Below are positions 16,421-25,129 of a stretch of 35,481 nucleotides of DNA, piece after piece (position 1 is the first letter of the stretch; each line of letters begins with the position of its first letter). The notes under the pieces were generated by a model. The model saw nothing but the letters and a program-made list of their open reading frames with translations, was not told the DNA's origin and searched no databases. The DNA comes from Promethearchaeota archaeon. Its GTDB lineage: Archaea; Asgardarchaeota; Lokiarchaeia; Sigyniarchaeales; SOKP01. Location of the stretch: positions 1 through 35,481 of the forward strand of contig JABCSY010000037.1 in the NCBI GenBank assembly GCA_018238625.1. Reading direction: 5' to 3'. The translations under genes and the position numbers were made by a program.

Positions 16421-17656
16421 ATGAAGAAAAAAACAATTTCAATCATAGTACTAATTACTATAGTTGTTGTTAGCGTTCCATCGTATTTTTGGATAACAAG
16501 TATGCTCAATAATCTGGGAAACACTAATCAAGCTCCAATTATTGATAGTTATTTTCCGTTGCTAAACCCTCGCATCAACGAAACAGAAACTCAAGAGTTT
16601 AACGTTACCGCTCACGATCCCGATGGTGATTTCCTAACTTTTGGTTGGTACCTTAATGGAACTAATGTCGGAGGGAATTTAACAGCTTACATATTCGATG
16701 CTAACTCTAATCCTAATGGGACTTATACCGTAAAAATAAACATAACAGATGGGTATTATACTGTTGATCGAGTTTGGATATTAATAGTGAGCAACCAGTC
16801 TATTTCAGAAACATTAATTATTGACCACAGACACGCTCATTTGGAAGATTTAAAATCTATACCAATTAGCTGGATAAACGAAACTAAAAAAAACCTTAAT
16901 ATTGCTTATGGTCATACATCTCACGGTAGTCAATTAACCTCAGGAATGGCTAATTTAGACGCTTTTATGGGCGGCACTAATACTTATATATTTGGAGCAG
17001 ATGGGGGCGGAGATGACACTAAACTTGAGTTTTACGATTATAACGGTGGTTTTGGAGGGACATTAACGAGTACTACAGCCAACGACCTTGGAAACCCCAA
17101 TGACGACGCTTGGGCTTCAGCTACGGAAGAATATTTGGATAATCCTGCTAATCCTGGAACAAATGTTATAATGTGGTCTTGGTGTAATATTGGAGGTCAT
17201 AATATATCTAGATACATATTTCATATGGAAAATTTGATTTCTGCCTACTCTGCGGGTGGTTCAAAAGGAAGGACTTCAGAAACCGAGGTTAAATTTGTCT
17301 TCATGACGGGTCACGTAGATGGTGGGGGAATAGGTGGTACTAATAATCTACAAAATGAAATCATTCGAAATCACTGTATAACATACAATAGAACTCTGTA
17401 CGATTTTGCTGATATTGAAAGTTACGACCCAGACGATAATTACTTTTTAGATTTAAATGTTGATGATGGTTGTTATTATACTGGAGGCAATTGGGCGTTA
17501 GAATGGCAAGCCACTCATAATGGCGTCAATACAGAACCAGATGGAGGAGATTGGTACTCGTGTAGTTCTGCTCACTCTCAGCCTTTAAATGCAAACTTAA
17601 AAGCTTACGCTTCATGGTACTTGTTTGCTAGGTTAGCCGGTTGGAATGGAAATTGA
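16421..17656 (+). CDS. Exported Ig/PKD-like domain protein with possible SGNH-type hydrolase domain
   Basis: This is a 411-residue protein. Residues 1-28 are a basic plus hydrophobic signal anchor (KKKTISIIVLITIVVVSVPS). Residues about 37-123 form a PKD/cadherin-like beta domain (ETQEFNVTAHDPDGDFLTFG, with a DPDGD calcium-type turn). Residues 130-411 hold a globular domain with GHTSHGSQL (164-172), MSW-CNIGGH-like (251-260), GHVDGGG (297-303) and SSAHSQPLNA (382-391). The order of a Ser/Gly block near the start, a GH block and a late Ser-x-His suggests an SGNH-hydrolase-like fold, but this is tentative. Many N-x-S/T sequons fit an S-layer-exposed glycoprotein. The protein sits outside the cell. 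Confidence 0.6.
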   Translation: MKKKTISIIVLITIVVVSVPSYFWITSMLNNLGNTNQAPIIDSYFPLLNPRINETETQEFNVTAHDPDGDFLTFGWYLNGTNVGGNLTAYIFDANSNPNGTYTVKINITDGYYTVDRVWILIVSNQSISETLIIDHRHAHLEDLKSIPISWINETKKNLNIAYGHTSHGSQLTSGMANLDAFMGGTNTYIFGADGGGDDTKLEFYDYNGGFGGTLTSTTANDLGNPNDDAWASATEEYLDNPANPGTNVIMWSWCNIGGHNISRYIFHMENLISAYSAGGSKGRTSETEVKFVFMTGHVDGGGIGGTNNLQNEIIRNHCITYNRTLYDFADIESYDPDDNYFLDLNVDDGCYYTGGNWALEWQATHNGVNTEPDGGDWYSCSSAHSQPLNANLKAYASWYLFARLAGWNGN

Positions 17657-17803
17657 TAATCTTTAGTTTTTTTTTTTACTTTTTTTTAATCTAATTTTGT
17701 GGAGATCGTAAGGGTTAGATCTTGCCATGATGTTTCACCCCAAATTTTTCCACGCGGCAAACACCAAATTGAAAAAAGTAACGGGAAAATTTAACTTTAA
17801 ATA

Positions 17804-18193
17804 TTATACCTTCCCATTCAATCTCATCGCAAAAGTTTTAAGAAAAGACAAAACTCGGGGTGGATCTGCTCGAGGCATGGCAAATGATACAAGTACGCCT
17901 CCTTGAAAAGGAGTGAATATTACATGCCCCATCCCATTATTGGCAGTTCCAACAATTCCTTCAGTAGTAGTTTCAACAACCGAAAATTCTACATCGTTTA
18001 AAACAAACGAGCGGTCTCCTTTAATAACGTTCAATATCATGTTCGTTTGATTATTTAGGTCCCAATTATCTGTCTGAAAAACTACCTTTCCCGAATCAGA
18101 CACAACTGCGAACCCAGCAATTTTCATGTTAGCCTCAAATGTAGTAATTCCCAATTCGTCAATTATTTTTTTTATTTCATCCATATTAAACAC
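17804..18193 (-). CDS. Roadblock/LC7-like small protein (tentative)
   Basis: The 129-residue soluble protein has a helix (MDEIKKIIDELGITT), then a strand pair KIAGFAVVSDSGKVVFQTDN, a helix (QTNMILNVIKGD), three more strands (VEFSVVETTT, MGHVIFTPFQGGVLVSFA) and a C-terminal helix (PPRVLSFLKTFAMRL). This alpha-beta-beta-alpha-beta-beta-beta-alpha order, with an 'AVVSDSGKVVFQT' hairpin, is typical of roadblock/LC7 proteins. They are abundant in Asgard archaea and often work with small GTPases as scaffolds or GAPs. No GTPase gene is adjacent; one lies at the far right edge. The assignment is by secondary-structure reading, so it is uncertain. Confidence 0.55.
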   Translation of the reverse strand: MFNMDEIKKIIDELGITTFEANMKIAGFAVVSDSGKVVFQTDNWDLNNQTNMILNVIKGDRSFVLNDVEFSVVETTTEGIVGTANNGMGHVIFTPFQGGVLVSFAMPRADPPRVLSFLKTFAMRLNGKV

Positions 18194-18293
18194 TTATGGT
18201 TTATTTTGTTGTATGTTATTATTCTAAATCAATGCTATTCCTCAAAATCATCGTAGTACTACTGATAAATATATCTAACTTTTTAACTAAAAG

Positions 18294-18812
18294 TTAAATT
18301 TTCTTTATTATTTTTTTTTTCCCTCTGTACAAGATTATTCCAAACACAAGAATTAACGAGATAATTAGAAAGCTAAAGTTATAGCCTGAAATATTTGGAA
18401 GATAATATCGAGTTAGGCTGTCCAAATTACATCGTAAATAAAAGGTGTCGGGACCGTTCTCGATTAAAATAATTTGGATGTAATAAATTTTTGACGCTGG
18501 CGCGGTGTAATTGATGTAAGGGTTATCGTCTAGGCTATAATTTATCGCAACATCGAAAATTCTTGGGTTAAGACTTTTATCAGGGTTTATAAATGATTCA
18601 GTGGGACGCATATCAAATATAAATAGCGTAAAATTTCCATCCCCCGTGTGAGTTACGTTAATTTCAATAGTTTGACTAGTGTTTAAATGAGTTAGGAAAT
18701 ATACAGAAATTCCATCGTTAATGTTATCTATGTGCTCGAATCCAGAAACATTAGATGGCGGTATTAAAATGAATAAAGTAAAAAGGGTAAAAGCGAGAAA
18801 TTTACGTTTCAT
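18294..18812 (-). CDS. Secreted surface protein with C-terminal sorting-like transmembrane tail
   Basis: The 172-residue protein has a classical signal peptide (about 1-24, KRKFLAFTLFTLFILIPPS ending near VSG). A beta-rich ectodomain follows (about 25-138) with several N-x-S/T sequons. The C-terminus is NISGYN, one membrane helix (FSFLIISLILVFGIILY) and a basic end (RGKKKIIKKI). The short Gly-Tyr-Asn motif, helix and basic tail form the tripartite layout of archaeosortase-type sorting signals, and I recall IPGYN-like tails being common in Lokiarchaeia. The ectodomain looks like the bacterial pre-peptidase C-terminal type (IEINVTHTGDGNFTLFIFD) that binds other surface components, but that is less sure. 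Confidence 0.65.
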   Translation of the reverse strand: MKRKFLAFTLFTLFILIPPSNVSGFEHIDNINDGISVYFLTHLNTSQTIEINVTHTGDGNFTLFIFDMRPTESFINPDKSLNPRIFDVAINYSLDDNPYINYTAPASKIYYIQIILIENGPDTFYLRCNLDSLTRYYLPNISGYNFSFLIISLILVFGIILYRGKKKIIKKI

Positions 18813-18983
18813 AATTCCGTATTCATATTAGTTTTAAGTTTGATATAACGTTATTATTAACTTAAGGTTTATTGAATTATAAATCTAAGTCGTATTGTCA
18901 ATTGTTATTTAAAACATTGAATAATTATAAATTGCCAATACATTTTTCTTAATCGAAATTTTTTTCAATAAAGGTTTAATTAA

Positions 18984-18993
18984 TTTATAAATA
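18984..18993 (+). promoter_or_regulatory. TATA box candidate for dapF-lysA
   Basis: The stretch TTTATAAATA followed by TAGG lies 31-40 bases upstream of the dapF ATG at 19024. An archaeal TATA box about 25 bases before the start of transcription would give a leader of only a few bases. The surroundings are AT-rich, so other positions are possible. Confidence 0.4.
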
Positions 18994-19023
18994 TAGGTTC
19001 AAAATTATAAAACAACTGCAGGC

Positions 19024-19914
19024 ATGCTCAAAATGGATAAAATAATTTTAGAAAACTTGGATTTTGAAAAGCAACATGGATTAGGGAACGACTATATTTT
19101 AATAAATAACCTCAAGTGGGGTATCCTTGATGTTAAAAAAGCAGATTTAGCTAAAAAATTGTGCAAACATCATTATTCAATCGGGGCTGATGGGGTTTTA
19201 TTTGTTTGCCATCCAAAAAACACGGAAGTTAGAATAAAAATCTTTAACCCTGACGGTTCCCAAGCAGAAATGTGTGGCAATGGCGTTCGATGCTTTGCTA
19301 AATATGTTTACGAGAACGACATTTACAAAAAAGACGAAATTGATATTGAAACTCTAAAAGGAATTGTAATTGCAAAACTCAATGTAATTGACGGCAAAGT
19401 TAAATCCGTAAAAATCGATATGGGGGCTCCTACTCTAGATTGTGAACAAATCCCAGTTGATTTAGAAGATCCTGTAAAACAGTGCGTTAACGAATCTATA
19501 ATAGCTTTAGATAAAATTTTTAAATTCACAGCGGTTTCAATGGGCAACCCTCACGCTATCATATTTACAAAAGAGAATTTAAGCGATGACGAGCTAAATA
19601 GATACGGAGCGTCTATAGAATCTAACAAACTATTTCCAAAAAAAACAAATGTAGAATTTGTAAAAATTCTTTCTAAAGAGGAAGCAATCCTAAGAGTTTT
19701 TGAAAGGGGCGTTGGTATTACTAACTCGTGTGGGACGGGTTCTTGCGCTGCTGTGGTTGCTGGAACTATTTTGGGATTGTTTGACGAAGATATTCCAATT
19801 ACGATCCACAACGATGGGGGCGATTTGATAATAACCTATAATGGAAAAACGGTTTTTATGGAAGGTCCAGCAGAAAAAGTTTTTGAAGGGACAATCGATA
19901 GAATTGAATTTTAG
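19024..19914 (+). CDS. dapF: Diaminopimelate epimerase
   Basis: The enzyme converts LL-diaminopimelate to meso-diaminopimelate, the penultimate step of lysine synthesis. The 296-residue protein has both catalytic thiols in context: C84 in MCGNGVRCF and C236 in TNSCGTGSCAA. The 'FxKxHGLGNDYILI' opening (FEKQHGLGNDY, 15-24) and the NPDGS and GNPHAI motifs are also present. The length is normal for the family plus a short N-terminal extension. An internal ATG at 19033 is an alternative start, but the 19024 ATG fits the upstream TATA box. It is followed after 73 bases by lysA on the same strand. Confidence 0.96.
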   Translation: MLKMDKIILENLDFEKQHGLGNDYILINNLKWGILDVKKADLAKKLCKHHYSIGADGVLFVCHPKNTEVRIKIFNPDGSQAEMCGNGVRCFAKYVYENDIYKKDEIDIETLKGIVIAKLNVIDGKVKSVKIDMGAPTLDCEQIPVDLEDPVKQCVNESIIALDKIFKFTAVSMGNPHAIIFTKENLSDDELNRYGASIESNKLFPKKTNVEFVKILSKEEAILRVFERGVGITNSCGTGSCAAVVAGTILGLFDEDIPITIHNDGGDLIITYNGKTVFMEGPAEKVFEGTIDRIEF

Positions 19915-19973
19915 CCAAAAAAAAACAATACTACAAAGGTTTTTTTTCAATAAACAAATCTTTAATTAAATTA

Positions 19974-19980
19974 GAGGTAG
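19974..19980 (+). promoter_or_regulatory. Shine-Dalgarno site fixing the TTG start of lysA
   Basis: GAGGTAG ends 7 bases before the TTG at 19988. It supports this non-ATG start over an internal one. Confidence 0.55.
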
Positions 19981-19987
19981 TTCAAGA

Positions 19988-21301
19988 TTGAAATATGCTG
20001 ATTGGTTAAATACGAGAGGTTTAGAATATCGCAACGATGTGTTATATTTTGCCGGTATGAATACTTTAGATATCGTTGAAAAGTACGGCACTCCTATTTA
20101 TGTAATTAACGAACAAATGGTTCGTGAACGTTATAAGAAGTTAAAAAAATTTGTAAATTCCGAATATAAAAAAAATCAAATACATTTTGCTGTTAAAGCT
20201 AATTCTACTTTATCGTTTTTAAGAGTGCTCAATTCCGAAGGAGCTTCTTTCGATTGTACATCACAAGGAGAGATATTTACTTGTTTTAAAGCAGGAATTT
20301 CTTCAGAAAAAATAATTTACACCGGAAATATGTTTACTGAAGACGATTTTGAATTCGCCGTTAAAAACGATGTTTTGGTTAATTTAGACAGTTTAAGCCA
20401 ATTAAAACGGTTAGCTGATATTTATGAAAAGCTTGGAAAGGAAAAATTAACGATTTCTTTTAGAATTAATCCCGAATTTGGAGCTGGAGAACACATTCAT
20501 ACCATTACTGCGGGTAAAGATGTAAAGTTTGGCATATTAGAAGGACAAGCAATTGAAGCGTACAGAAAAGCAAAAGAATTTGGCTTTGAGAATTTTGGCA
20601 TCCACCAACATATTGGTTCTGGAATAATTAACGCTTACGATTACGAGAAACCAACTGAAAAATACCTTAATATCGTTAAAACAATAGCTAAAACCCTCGA
20701 AATTAAATTTGAATTTATCGATTTTGGAGGAGGGTTGGGGATTCCTTATCAACCAAAGGAAAAACCGTTAGATTTGAATGTTTACAGCAAAATTGTTATA
20801 AAACCTTTTTTAGAGTTATTAAAATCGGAGGATATAGGCGAACCAGAGTTTAAAATTGAACCGGGACGATATTTATCTGCAGAATCGAGTATTATTTTAA
20901 CGCAAATAAATACAATTAAAAACAATGGGTATAAACTATTTGCCGGAGTTGACGCGGGGTTTAACACTTTATTAAGACCAATTTTGTATGATTCATATCA
21001 CCATATTATACCATGTAATAAAAAGGGTAAAGAAAAATCGTTAACCTACGATGTTGTGGGACCGATATGCGAATCTGGAGATATTCTTGGTAAGAATAGG
21101 GAATTACCAGAATTGAACGAGAAAGAGTTTCTTGCTATACTGGATGCAGGTGCCTATGGCTTCACTATGAGCAGCACATATAATTCCAGACCAAGAACTG
21201 CTGAAATTTTAATCAAAGATGGCCATATTCATAAAATTAGAGAAGCAGAAGCATATGATGATTTATTAAAGAAACAAATTATTCCCGATCATTTGAAATA
21301 A
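19988..21301 (+). CDS. lysA: Diaminopimelate decarboxylase
   Basis: This is a PLP-dependent fold-III decarboxylase that makes L-lysine from meso-diaminopimelate. In the 437-residue protein the PLP lysine is K70 in HFAVKANS. The phosphate-binding and substrate residues are in HQHIGSG, FIDFGGGLGIPY, EPGRYL, CESGDILGKNRELP and AYGFTMSSTYNSRPR, all in the expected order. The start is TTG with a good ribosome binding site. It is the second gene after dapF, and dapB lies convergent downstream. The length is normal and nothing is missing. Confidence 0.96.
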   Translation: MKYADWLNTRGLEYRNDVLYFAGMNTLDIVEKYGTPIYVINEQMVRERYKKLKKFVNSEYKKNQIHFAVKANSTLSFLRVLNSEGASFDCTSQGEIFTCFKAGISSEKIIYTGNMFTEDDFEFAVKNDVLVNLDSLSQLKRLADIYEKLGKEKLTISFRINPEFGAGEHIHTITAGKDVKFGILEGQAIEAYRKAKEFGFENFGIHQHIGSGIINAYDYEKPTEKYLNIVKTIAKTLEIKFEFIDFGGGLGIPYQPKEKPLDLNVYSKIVIKPFLELLKSEDIGEPEFKIEPGRYLSAESSIILTQINTIKNNGYKLFAGVDAGFNTLLRPILYDSYHHIIPCNKKGKEKSLTYDVVGPICESGDILGKNRELPELNEKEFLAILDAGAYGFTMSSTYNSRPRTAEILIKDGHIHKIREAEAYDDLLKKQIIPDHLK

Positions 21302-21370
21302 GAAATCGCAACAGTTATATTTCATATAAAAGAATAAAAATTTTAGTGATTTATATTATCACGAGATAAA

Positions 21371-21457
21371 ATTATAAAAAAGGAACGTTTAAGGATTGGA
21401 TACCCTTTAGACGTTCTAAATGAAGAGTTGGCATTATGAAACCTGTGAATTCAGGTT
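21371..21457 (+). ncRNA. Structured region between lysA and dapB, possible small RNA or paired terminator
   Basis: The 240-base gap between these convergent genes contains a 12-base-pair stem (21383-21394 with 21405-21416, two G-U pairs, 10-base loop). It also holds a perfect 6-base-pair stem AACCTG/CAGGTT (21440-21445 with 21452-21457, 6-base loop). A TATA-like ATTATAAAAAA at 21371-21381 lies directly in front of the first stem. No coding frame in the gap looks real. Terminator hairpins for two converging operons, or a small RNA, would both fit. Confidence 0.35.
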
Positions 21458-21541
21458 AATGATAATACTGATCTGCTCTGAGAATTTTTATAATTTTATC
21501 TTACTTTTTAATATACTATTGATGTATAAAAAAGATTTTAA

Positions 21542-22363
21542 TTACAAACCTAATACTTCGTTTGTAGTATATATTTTGTTTTCTTTTGCTTGTACAATAA
21601 ACTTAATCGCTTTTATGGCGCCTGTTGCGAAGCACGACCTACTATGGGCTTGATGCTTGAATTCAATTCTCTCTCCAGGTCCTGCGTACAGAATAATGTG
21701 ATCACCTATAATATCTCCCGCTCGAATTGAGTGGAAGCCTATTTCATTACGACCGCCAATTTGCCGTTTATTAAATCCCTTATCCCGTCCAAATTTTGCT
21801 ATATCATCAATTTTAACTCCAAGAGATTCACTAACAATTTGTCCAATTTTAAGAGCTGTGCCACTAGGGGAATCTGCTTTACGGTGGTGATGACTTTCAA
21901 TAATCTCAATGTCCCATTCGTTTAAGTACTTCGTCAAAATTTCTGCCATTTTGAATAAAATGTTTACGCCCGTTGCCATATTGGGTGAAATCACTGCTGG
22001 AGCCTTCTTTGTTTTTACAAGCTTTTCGAATTCATCGAGAAAATCTTGAGTCATTGCTGTTGTTCCAATTACGCATTTAATTCCGTTTTCAACGCAGATT
22101 TTGCAATTTTTTTCAGTTGCATTTGCCACGGTAAAATCTACGGCGACATCTGGCTTAGTTTCGGCAATAACTTTTTGAAGATAATTAACATCACTGATTT
22201 TGATTTTGTTCCTATCTTTTACGGCTAAGAGCCCTCCTAATTCTTCGCCTATATTATTTACATCGCAAGCGGCAACTACTTCAATTTCGTCATCTTTTAA
22301 AGCTAATTCACTAATGAGTTTCCCCATTATACCCGTAGGACCTAAAATTAGTAATTTTATCAT
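21542..22363 (-). CDS. dapB: 4-hydroxy-tetrahydrodipicolinate reductase
   Basis: The enzyme reduces hydroxy-tetrahydrodipicolinate with NAD(P)H in the diaminopimelate pathway. The 273-residue protein has the dinucleotide-binding loop GPTGIMG (8-14), a DFT strand (VAVDFTVANATEKN), the GTT segment (VIGTTAMTQ), and the catalytic signature ESHHHRKADSPSGTA. The C-terminus with HSIRAGDIIGDH and RSCFATGAIKAI is also typical. It lies 26 bases downstream of dapA on the same strand, and the pair converges with lysA. The length and motifs are intact. Confidence 0.96.
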   Translation of the reverse strand: MIKLLILGPTGIMGKLISELALKDDEIEVVAACDVNNIGEELGGLLAVKDRNKIKISDVNYLQKVIAETKPDVAVDFTVANATEKNCKICVENGIKCVIGTTAMTQDFLDEFEKLVKTKKAPAVISPNMATGVNILFKMAEILTKYLNEWDIEIIESHHHRKADSPSGTALKIGQIVSESLGVKIDDIAKFGRDKGFNKRQIGGRNEIGFHSIRAGDIIGDHIILYAGPGERIEFKHQAHSRSCFATGAIKAIKFIVQAKENKIYTTNEVLGL

Positions 22364-22389
22364 TATATTCTACCTTAAATCAAGCTAAT

Positions 22390-23289
22390 CTAAATTAAAT
22401 TTAAATTTTTTAGTACTATTTTAATTTTTTCTTGATTGTCAACTAACGGAGGTGTTAGTGGCAACCTCATCCTTTTATTCATTATCCCCATTAATTCTGC
22501 AGCGTACTTTACTGGACTGGGGTTAGTTTCAATAAATAATACTTTAAAAAGATCGTATAGTTCGAACTGTTTTGCTTTAGCTTTTTCCCAATTACCCTTA
22601 AACATTGTATTTGTAAATTCCACAAGCTTAGCGGGTATAATATTTGATGCTACGCTTACGACGCCTTTACCACCTAGAGCCATTATGTGGAACGTCATTC
22701 CATCGTCACCGCTAAGAACTATGAAATCTTCTGGCGTTGTTTTTACTATCTTGGTAATTTGATCTATATTTCCACTAGCACATTTGATTCCAACAATATT
22801 GTCTTTAGAGTAAGCTAATTTGGATACGGTTTCGGGTTCTAAATTTCGTCCTGTGCGACTAGGTACATTATATAATATTATCGGTAAAGATACAGAATCG
22901 GCTATTGCTGAGAAATGATCTATTAAAGAATGTTGGACTGGTTTATTATAATATGGAACAACAACTAAACATCCATCAGCCCCTGCTTTTTCGGCGTATT
23001 GGCAGAGTGATATTGACTCTTGAGTAGAATTACTTCCTGTCCCTGCTAATACAAAGGGGTCTTTTCCGCTTTTTTTTGCTTCGTCAACCGTGATTTCTAT
23101 TGCGGAATGGTGCTCTTTATGAGACAGCGTTGCCGATTCGCCAGTAGTACCCATGGTTAAAGGTTGACAGCCGTTATCGATCTGAAATCTAAGAAATTCG
23201 CGATACTTTCCTTCGTCTATAGAAAAATCCTCATTAAAGGGCGTTATCATCGCAGTAATTACATTTTGCAATTTATCGAGCTTAGTCAT
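22390..23289 (-). CDS. dapA: 4-hydroxy-tetrahydrodipicolinate synthase
   Basis: This TIM-barrel aldolase condenses pyruvate with aspartate semialdehyde, the first committed step to lysine. The 299-residue protein has the Schiff-base lysine K169 in GIKCASGN, Y140 and R145 in LYNVPSRTG, and the GTTGE loop (47-51) that binds the pyruvate carboxylate. The start ATG at 23289 is preceded by TGTGATCC, which can pair with the anti-Shine-Dalgarno end of archaeal 16S rRNA. dapB follows 26 bases downstream. asd, lysC and an LL-DAP or succinylase-type aminotransferase are not in this window. Confidence 0.96.
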   Translation of the reverse strand: MTKLDKLQNVITAMITPFNEDFSIDEGKYREFLRFQIDNGCQPLTMGTTGESATLSHKEHHSAIEITVDEAKKSGKDPFVLAGTGSNSTQESISLCQYAEKAGADGCLVVVPYYNKPVQHSLIDHFSAIADSVSLPIILYNVPSRTGRNLEPETVSKLAYSKDNIVGIKCASGNIDQITKIVKTTPEDFIVLSGDDGMTFHIMALGGKGVVSVASNIIPAKLVEFTNTMFKGNWEKAKAKQFELYDLFKVLFIETNPSPVKYAAELMGIMNKRMRLPLTPPLVDNQEKIKIVLKNLNLI

Positions 23290-23546
23290 TATGGATCACA
23301 TCAATTTTTCTTTTGTTTGTTTACTTGTACTATTAAACTTTTAAAACTATTTAAATAAAAAACATGATTAAAAAATAATTTGAGGTTTCCTTTAAAAGGA
23401 TTATTGCTAAACACATCATAAACATAGCTGTAAATCATTGTCGTCTTATTTTTTATCCATTATAGAATAGGTTTTAAGTATTAGAAAAAAATTAAATAGG
23501 AAGTTAATTATGATTTTGTCATAAAATCTAAAATTCTATCGCAAAT

Positions 23547-24557
23547 ATGAAATTAGATTATTTAGATAAATTTTCTGGAACTTTATTAGGCGTAAGCATT
23601 GGAGATACTTTAGGTCGCCCATTTGAAGGAATGTTACGGGAGAGAATTTATTCCCATTTTAATGATTTCAAAGAATTTATCAACAACAACAAAAAACTAT
23701 TTAATTCGTATACTGACGACACACAATTAACGCTACACACAGCAGAAGCACTTATTCAAGGATCTGGATTCAATACAAATAATTTTATTAGAGAATATGT
23801 TAGATGGCTTGAAGACCCTCCAATAGGTCCTGGATTTGGATGCATTTCCTCTATTCAAAAATTAAAATACGGAATTTCATGGAAAAAAGCGGCTTCAAAT
23901 TCGGGAGGTAATGGTACCGCAATGAGAGTCTCTCCAATTGGATTGTTTTACTGCAAGGATATAAAAAATTTAGAAAAATCGGCTTTAAAATCTAGCATAA
24001 TCACTCATTCTCACCCAGCAGCTTCAGCAGGTGCCATAGTCATAGCAAGAGCGATAGCTTTTTTAATTGATAAAAAACCAGAGACTGGTTTTTCAATCGA
24101 CGAGTTCTTTGAAACGATTATATTATCAATTTCAAACTCTCAAGAAAAAATATGGGAAGAATTTATAGAAATTTTGAACAAAGTAAAGCAAAATTTAAGC
24201 ATCTCAATCGAAGCAGGGTTAACGAAATTCTCCCAAGTTGGGGTCAAATCACCTTATTTTATCGAAGAATACTTGGGTAAGGCATTTGTTCATCCTTATA
24301 CTCTAAGTACTGTTGCTTGCGCCATATTCGTTTTCTTAAAAAAATTAAACTCTTTTGAAGATTGCATTTTTCAATTAGCTACAGCAGGAGGAGATAGCGA
24401 CACTGTCGGAGCTATCGGTGGAAGCTTAGCAGGTGCGTATTTTGGATTAAAAAATATTCCCGACGATTTAATAAATCTTGTAAAAAATCATAAAAATATC
24501 CTAAAAGTTAGTGAACAATTACATCTTAAATTCAAAGAGAAATACAAAATGATCTAA
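23547..24557 (+). CDS. ADP-ribosylglycohydrolase (DraG/ARH family)
   Basis: This is a 336-residue all-helical enzyme of the DraG/ARH type, which removes ADP-ribose from proteins or other acceptors using two magnesium ions. Metal-ligand motifs are present at both ends: GVSIGDTLGRPFEGM near the N-terminus with YTDDTQLTL, and TAGGDSDTVGAIGGSLAGAYFG near the C-terminus. GGNGTAMRVSPIG and THSHPAASAGA lie between. All expected acidic residues are seen, so it should be active. No ADP-ribosyltransferase (DraT) or nitrogenase gene is adjacent, so the target is unknown. Its last four bases overlap the convergent archaemetzincin gene. Confidence 0.93.
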   Translation: MKLDYLDKFSGTLLGVSIGDTLGRPFEGMLRERIYSHFNDFKEFINNNKKLFNSYTDDTQLTLHTAEALIQGSGFNTNNFIREYVRWLEDPPIGPGFGCISSIQKLKYGISWKKAASNSGGNGTAMRVSPIGLFYCKDIKNLEKSALKSSIITHSHPAASAGAIVIARAIAFLIDKKPETGFSIDEFFETIILSISNSQEKIWEEFIEILNKVKQNLSISIEAGLTKFSQVGVKSPYFIEEYLGKAFVHPYTLSTVACAIFVFLKKLNSFEDCIFQLATAGGDSDTVGAIGGSLAGAYFGLKNIPDDLINLVKNHKNILKVSEQLHLKFKEKYKMI

Positions 24558-25129
24558 TCAAAATCGTCTAAGAAATCATTCAATTTTTTCAAGCACGCAT
24601 CGCAATAATTTGGCGGTTTTTTATCTGTATCGTCTATGGTATTTGAACATCGCATTACACATAGATTATCACAATGTTCTAATCCAAAAGTGTGTCCAAG
24701 CTCGTGAATTGCTTCCTTTAACACCCTTAACTCAAATTGAGCTAAATTTTCTGATCTCTCATAAAAATCTTCCCTTAAACGAGTAACTGAAATCAAAGCG
24801 CGTCCAAACTTGTTTTTATCCATATCAGCAGTACCAAATATAAAATTCTTTTTGTTTTTTTTTAATAATTTCGAAGAAATATCTGCATCCATAACACCTA
24901 AGATACGATAGTAATTTCTATTATTAACATGCTTGATTAACCTTTTTTTAACCTTTGAGGCGTCGTATTGTTCTTTATAAAATTCAAATTCCAATAATGG
25001 AAGTTTATCGGAAAGGATTTTTATTTTAATATTATATTCTCTAAAGAACCTTTTCATATTCTTTTGAAGAACAATTAAAATCCTCGGATCAACATCTCCA
25101 ATTCTTTGTAGATAAATTATTTTCTTCAT
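24554..25129 (-). CDS. amzA: Archaemetzincin zinc metalloprotease
   Basis: The 191-residue protein has the zinc site HELGHTFGLEH (H142, E143, H146, H152), followed by C153, C157-V-M, and a CxxC pair at C176/C179 that forms the second zinc site of archaemetzincins. The length is typical of archaeal members and no signal peptide is visible, so it is cytoplasmic. The natural substrate of the family is unknown. One oddity is the spacing between C153 and C157: three residues, where I remember the family pattern as four. The 3' end overlaps the ADP-ribosylglycohydrolase gene tail to tail by four bases. Confidence 0.93.
   Translation of the reverse strand: MKKIIYLQRIGDVDPRILIVLQKNMKRFFREYNIKIKILSDKLPLLEFEFYKEQYDASKVKKRLIKHVNNRNYYRILGVMDADISSKLLKKNKKNFIFGTADMDKNKFGRALISVTRLREDFYERSENLAQFELRVLKEAIHELGHTFGLEHCDNLCVMRCSNTIDDTDKKPPNYCDACLKKLNDFLDDFD

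Noticed and set aside
21420..21653. Plus-strand frame of 77 codons after lysA
   Set aside because: It runs into the 3' end of dapB in antisense and overlaps the hairpins; its composition is hydrophobic in the way expected of AT-rich noise.
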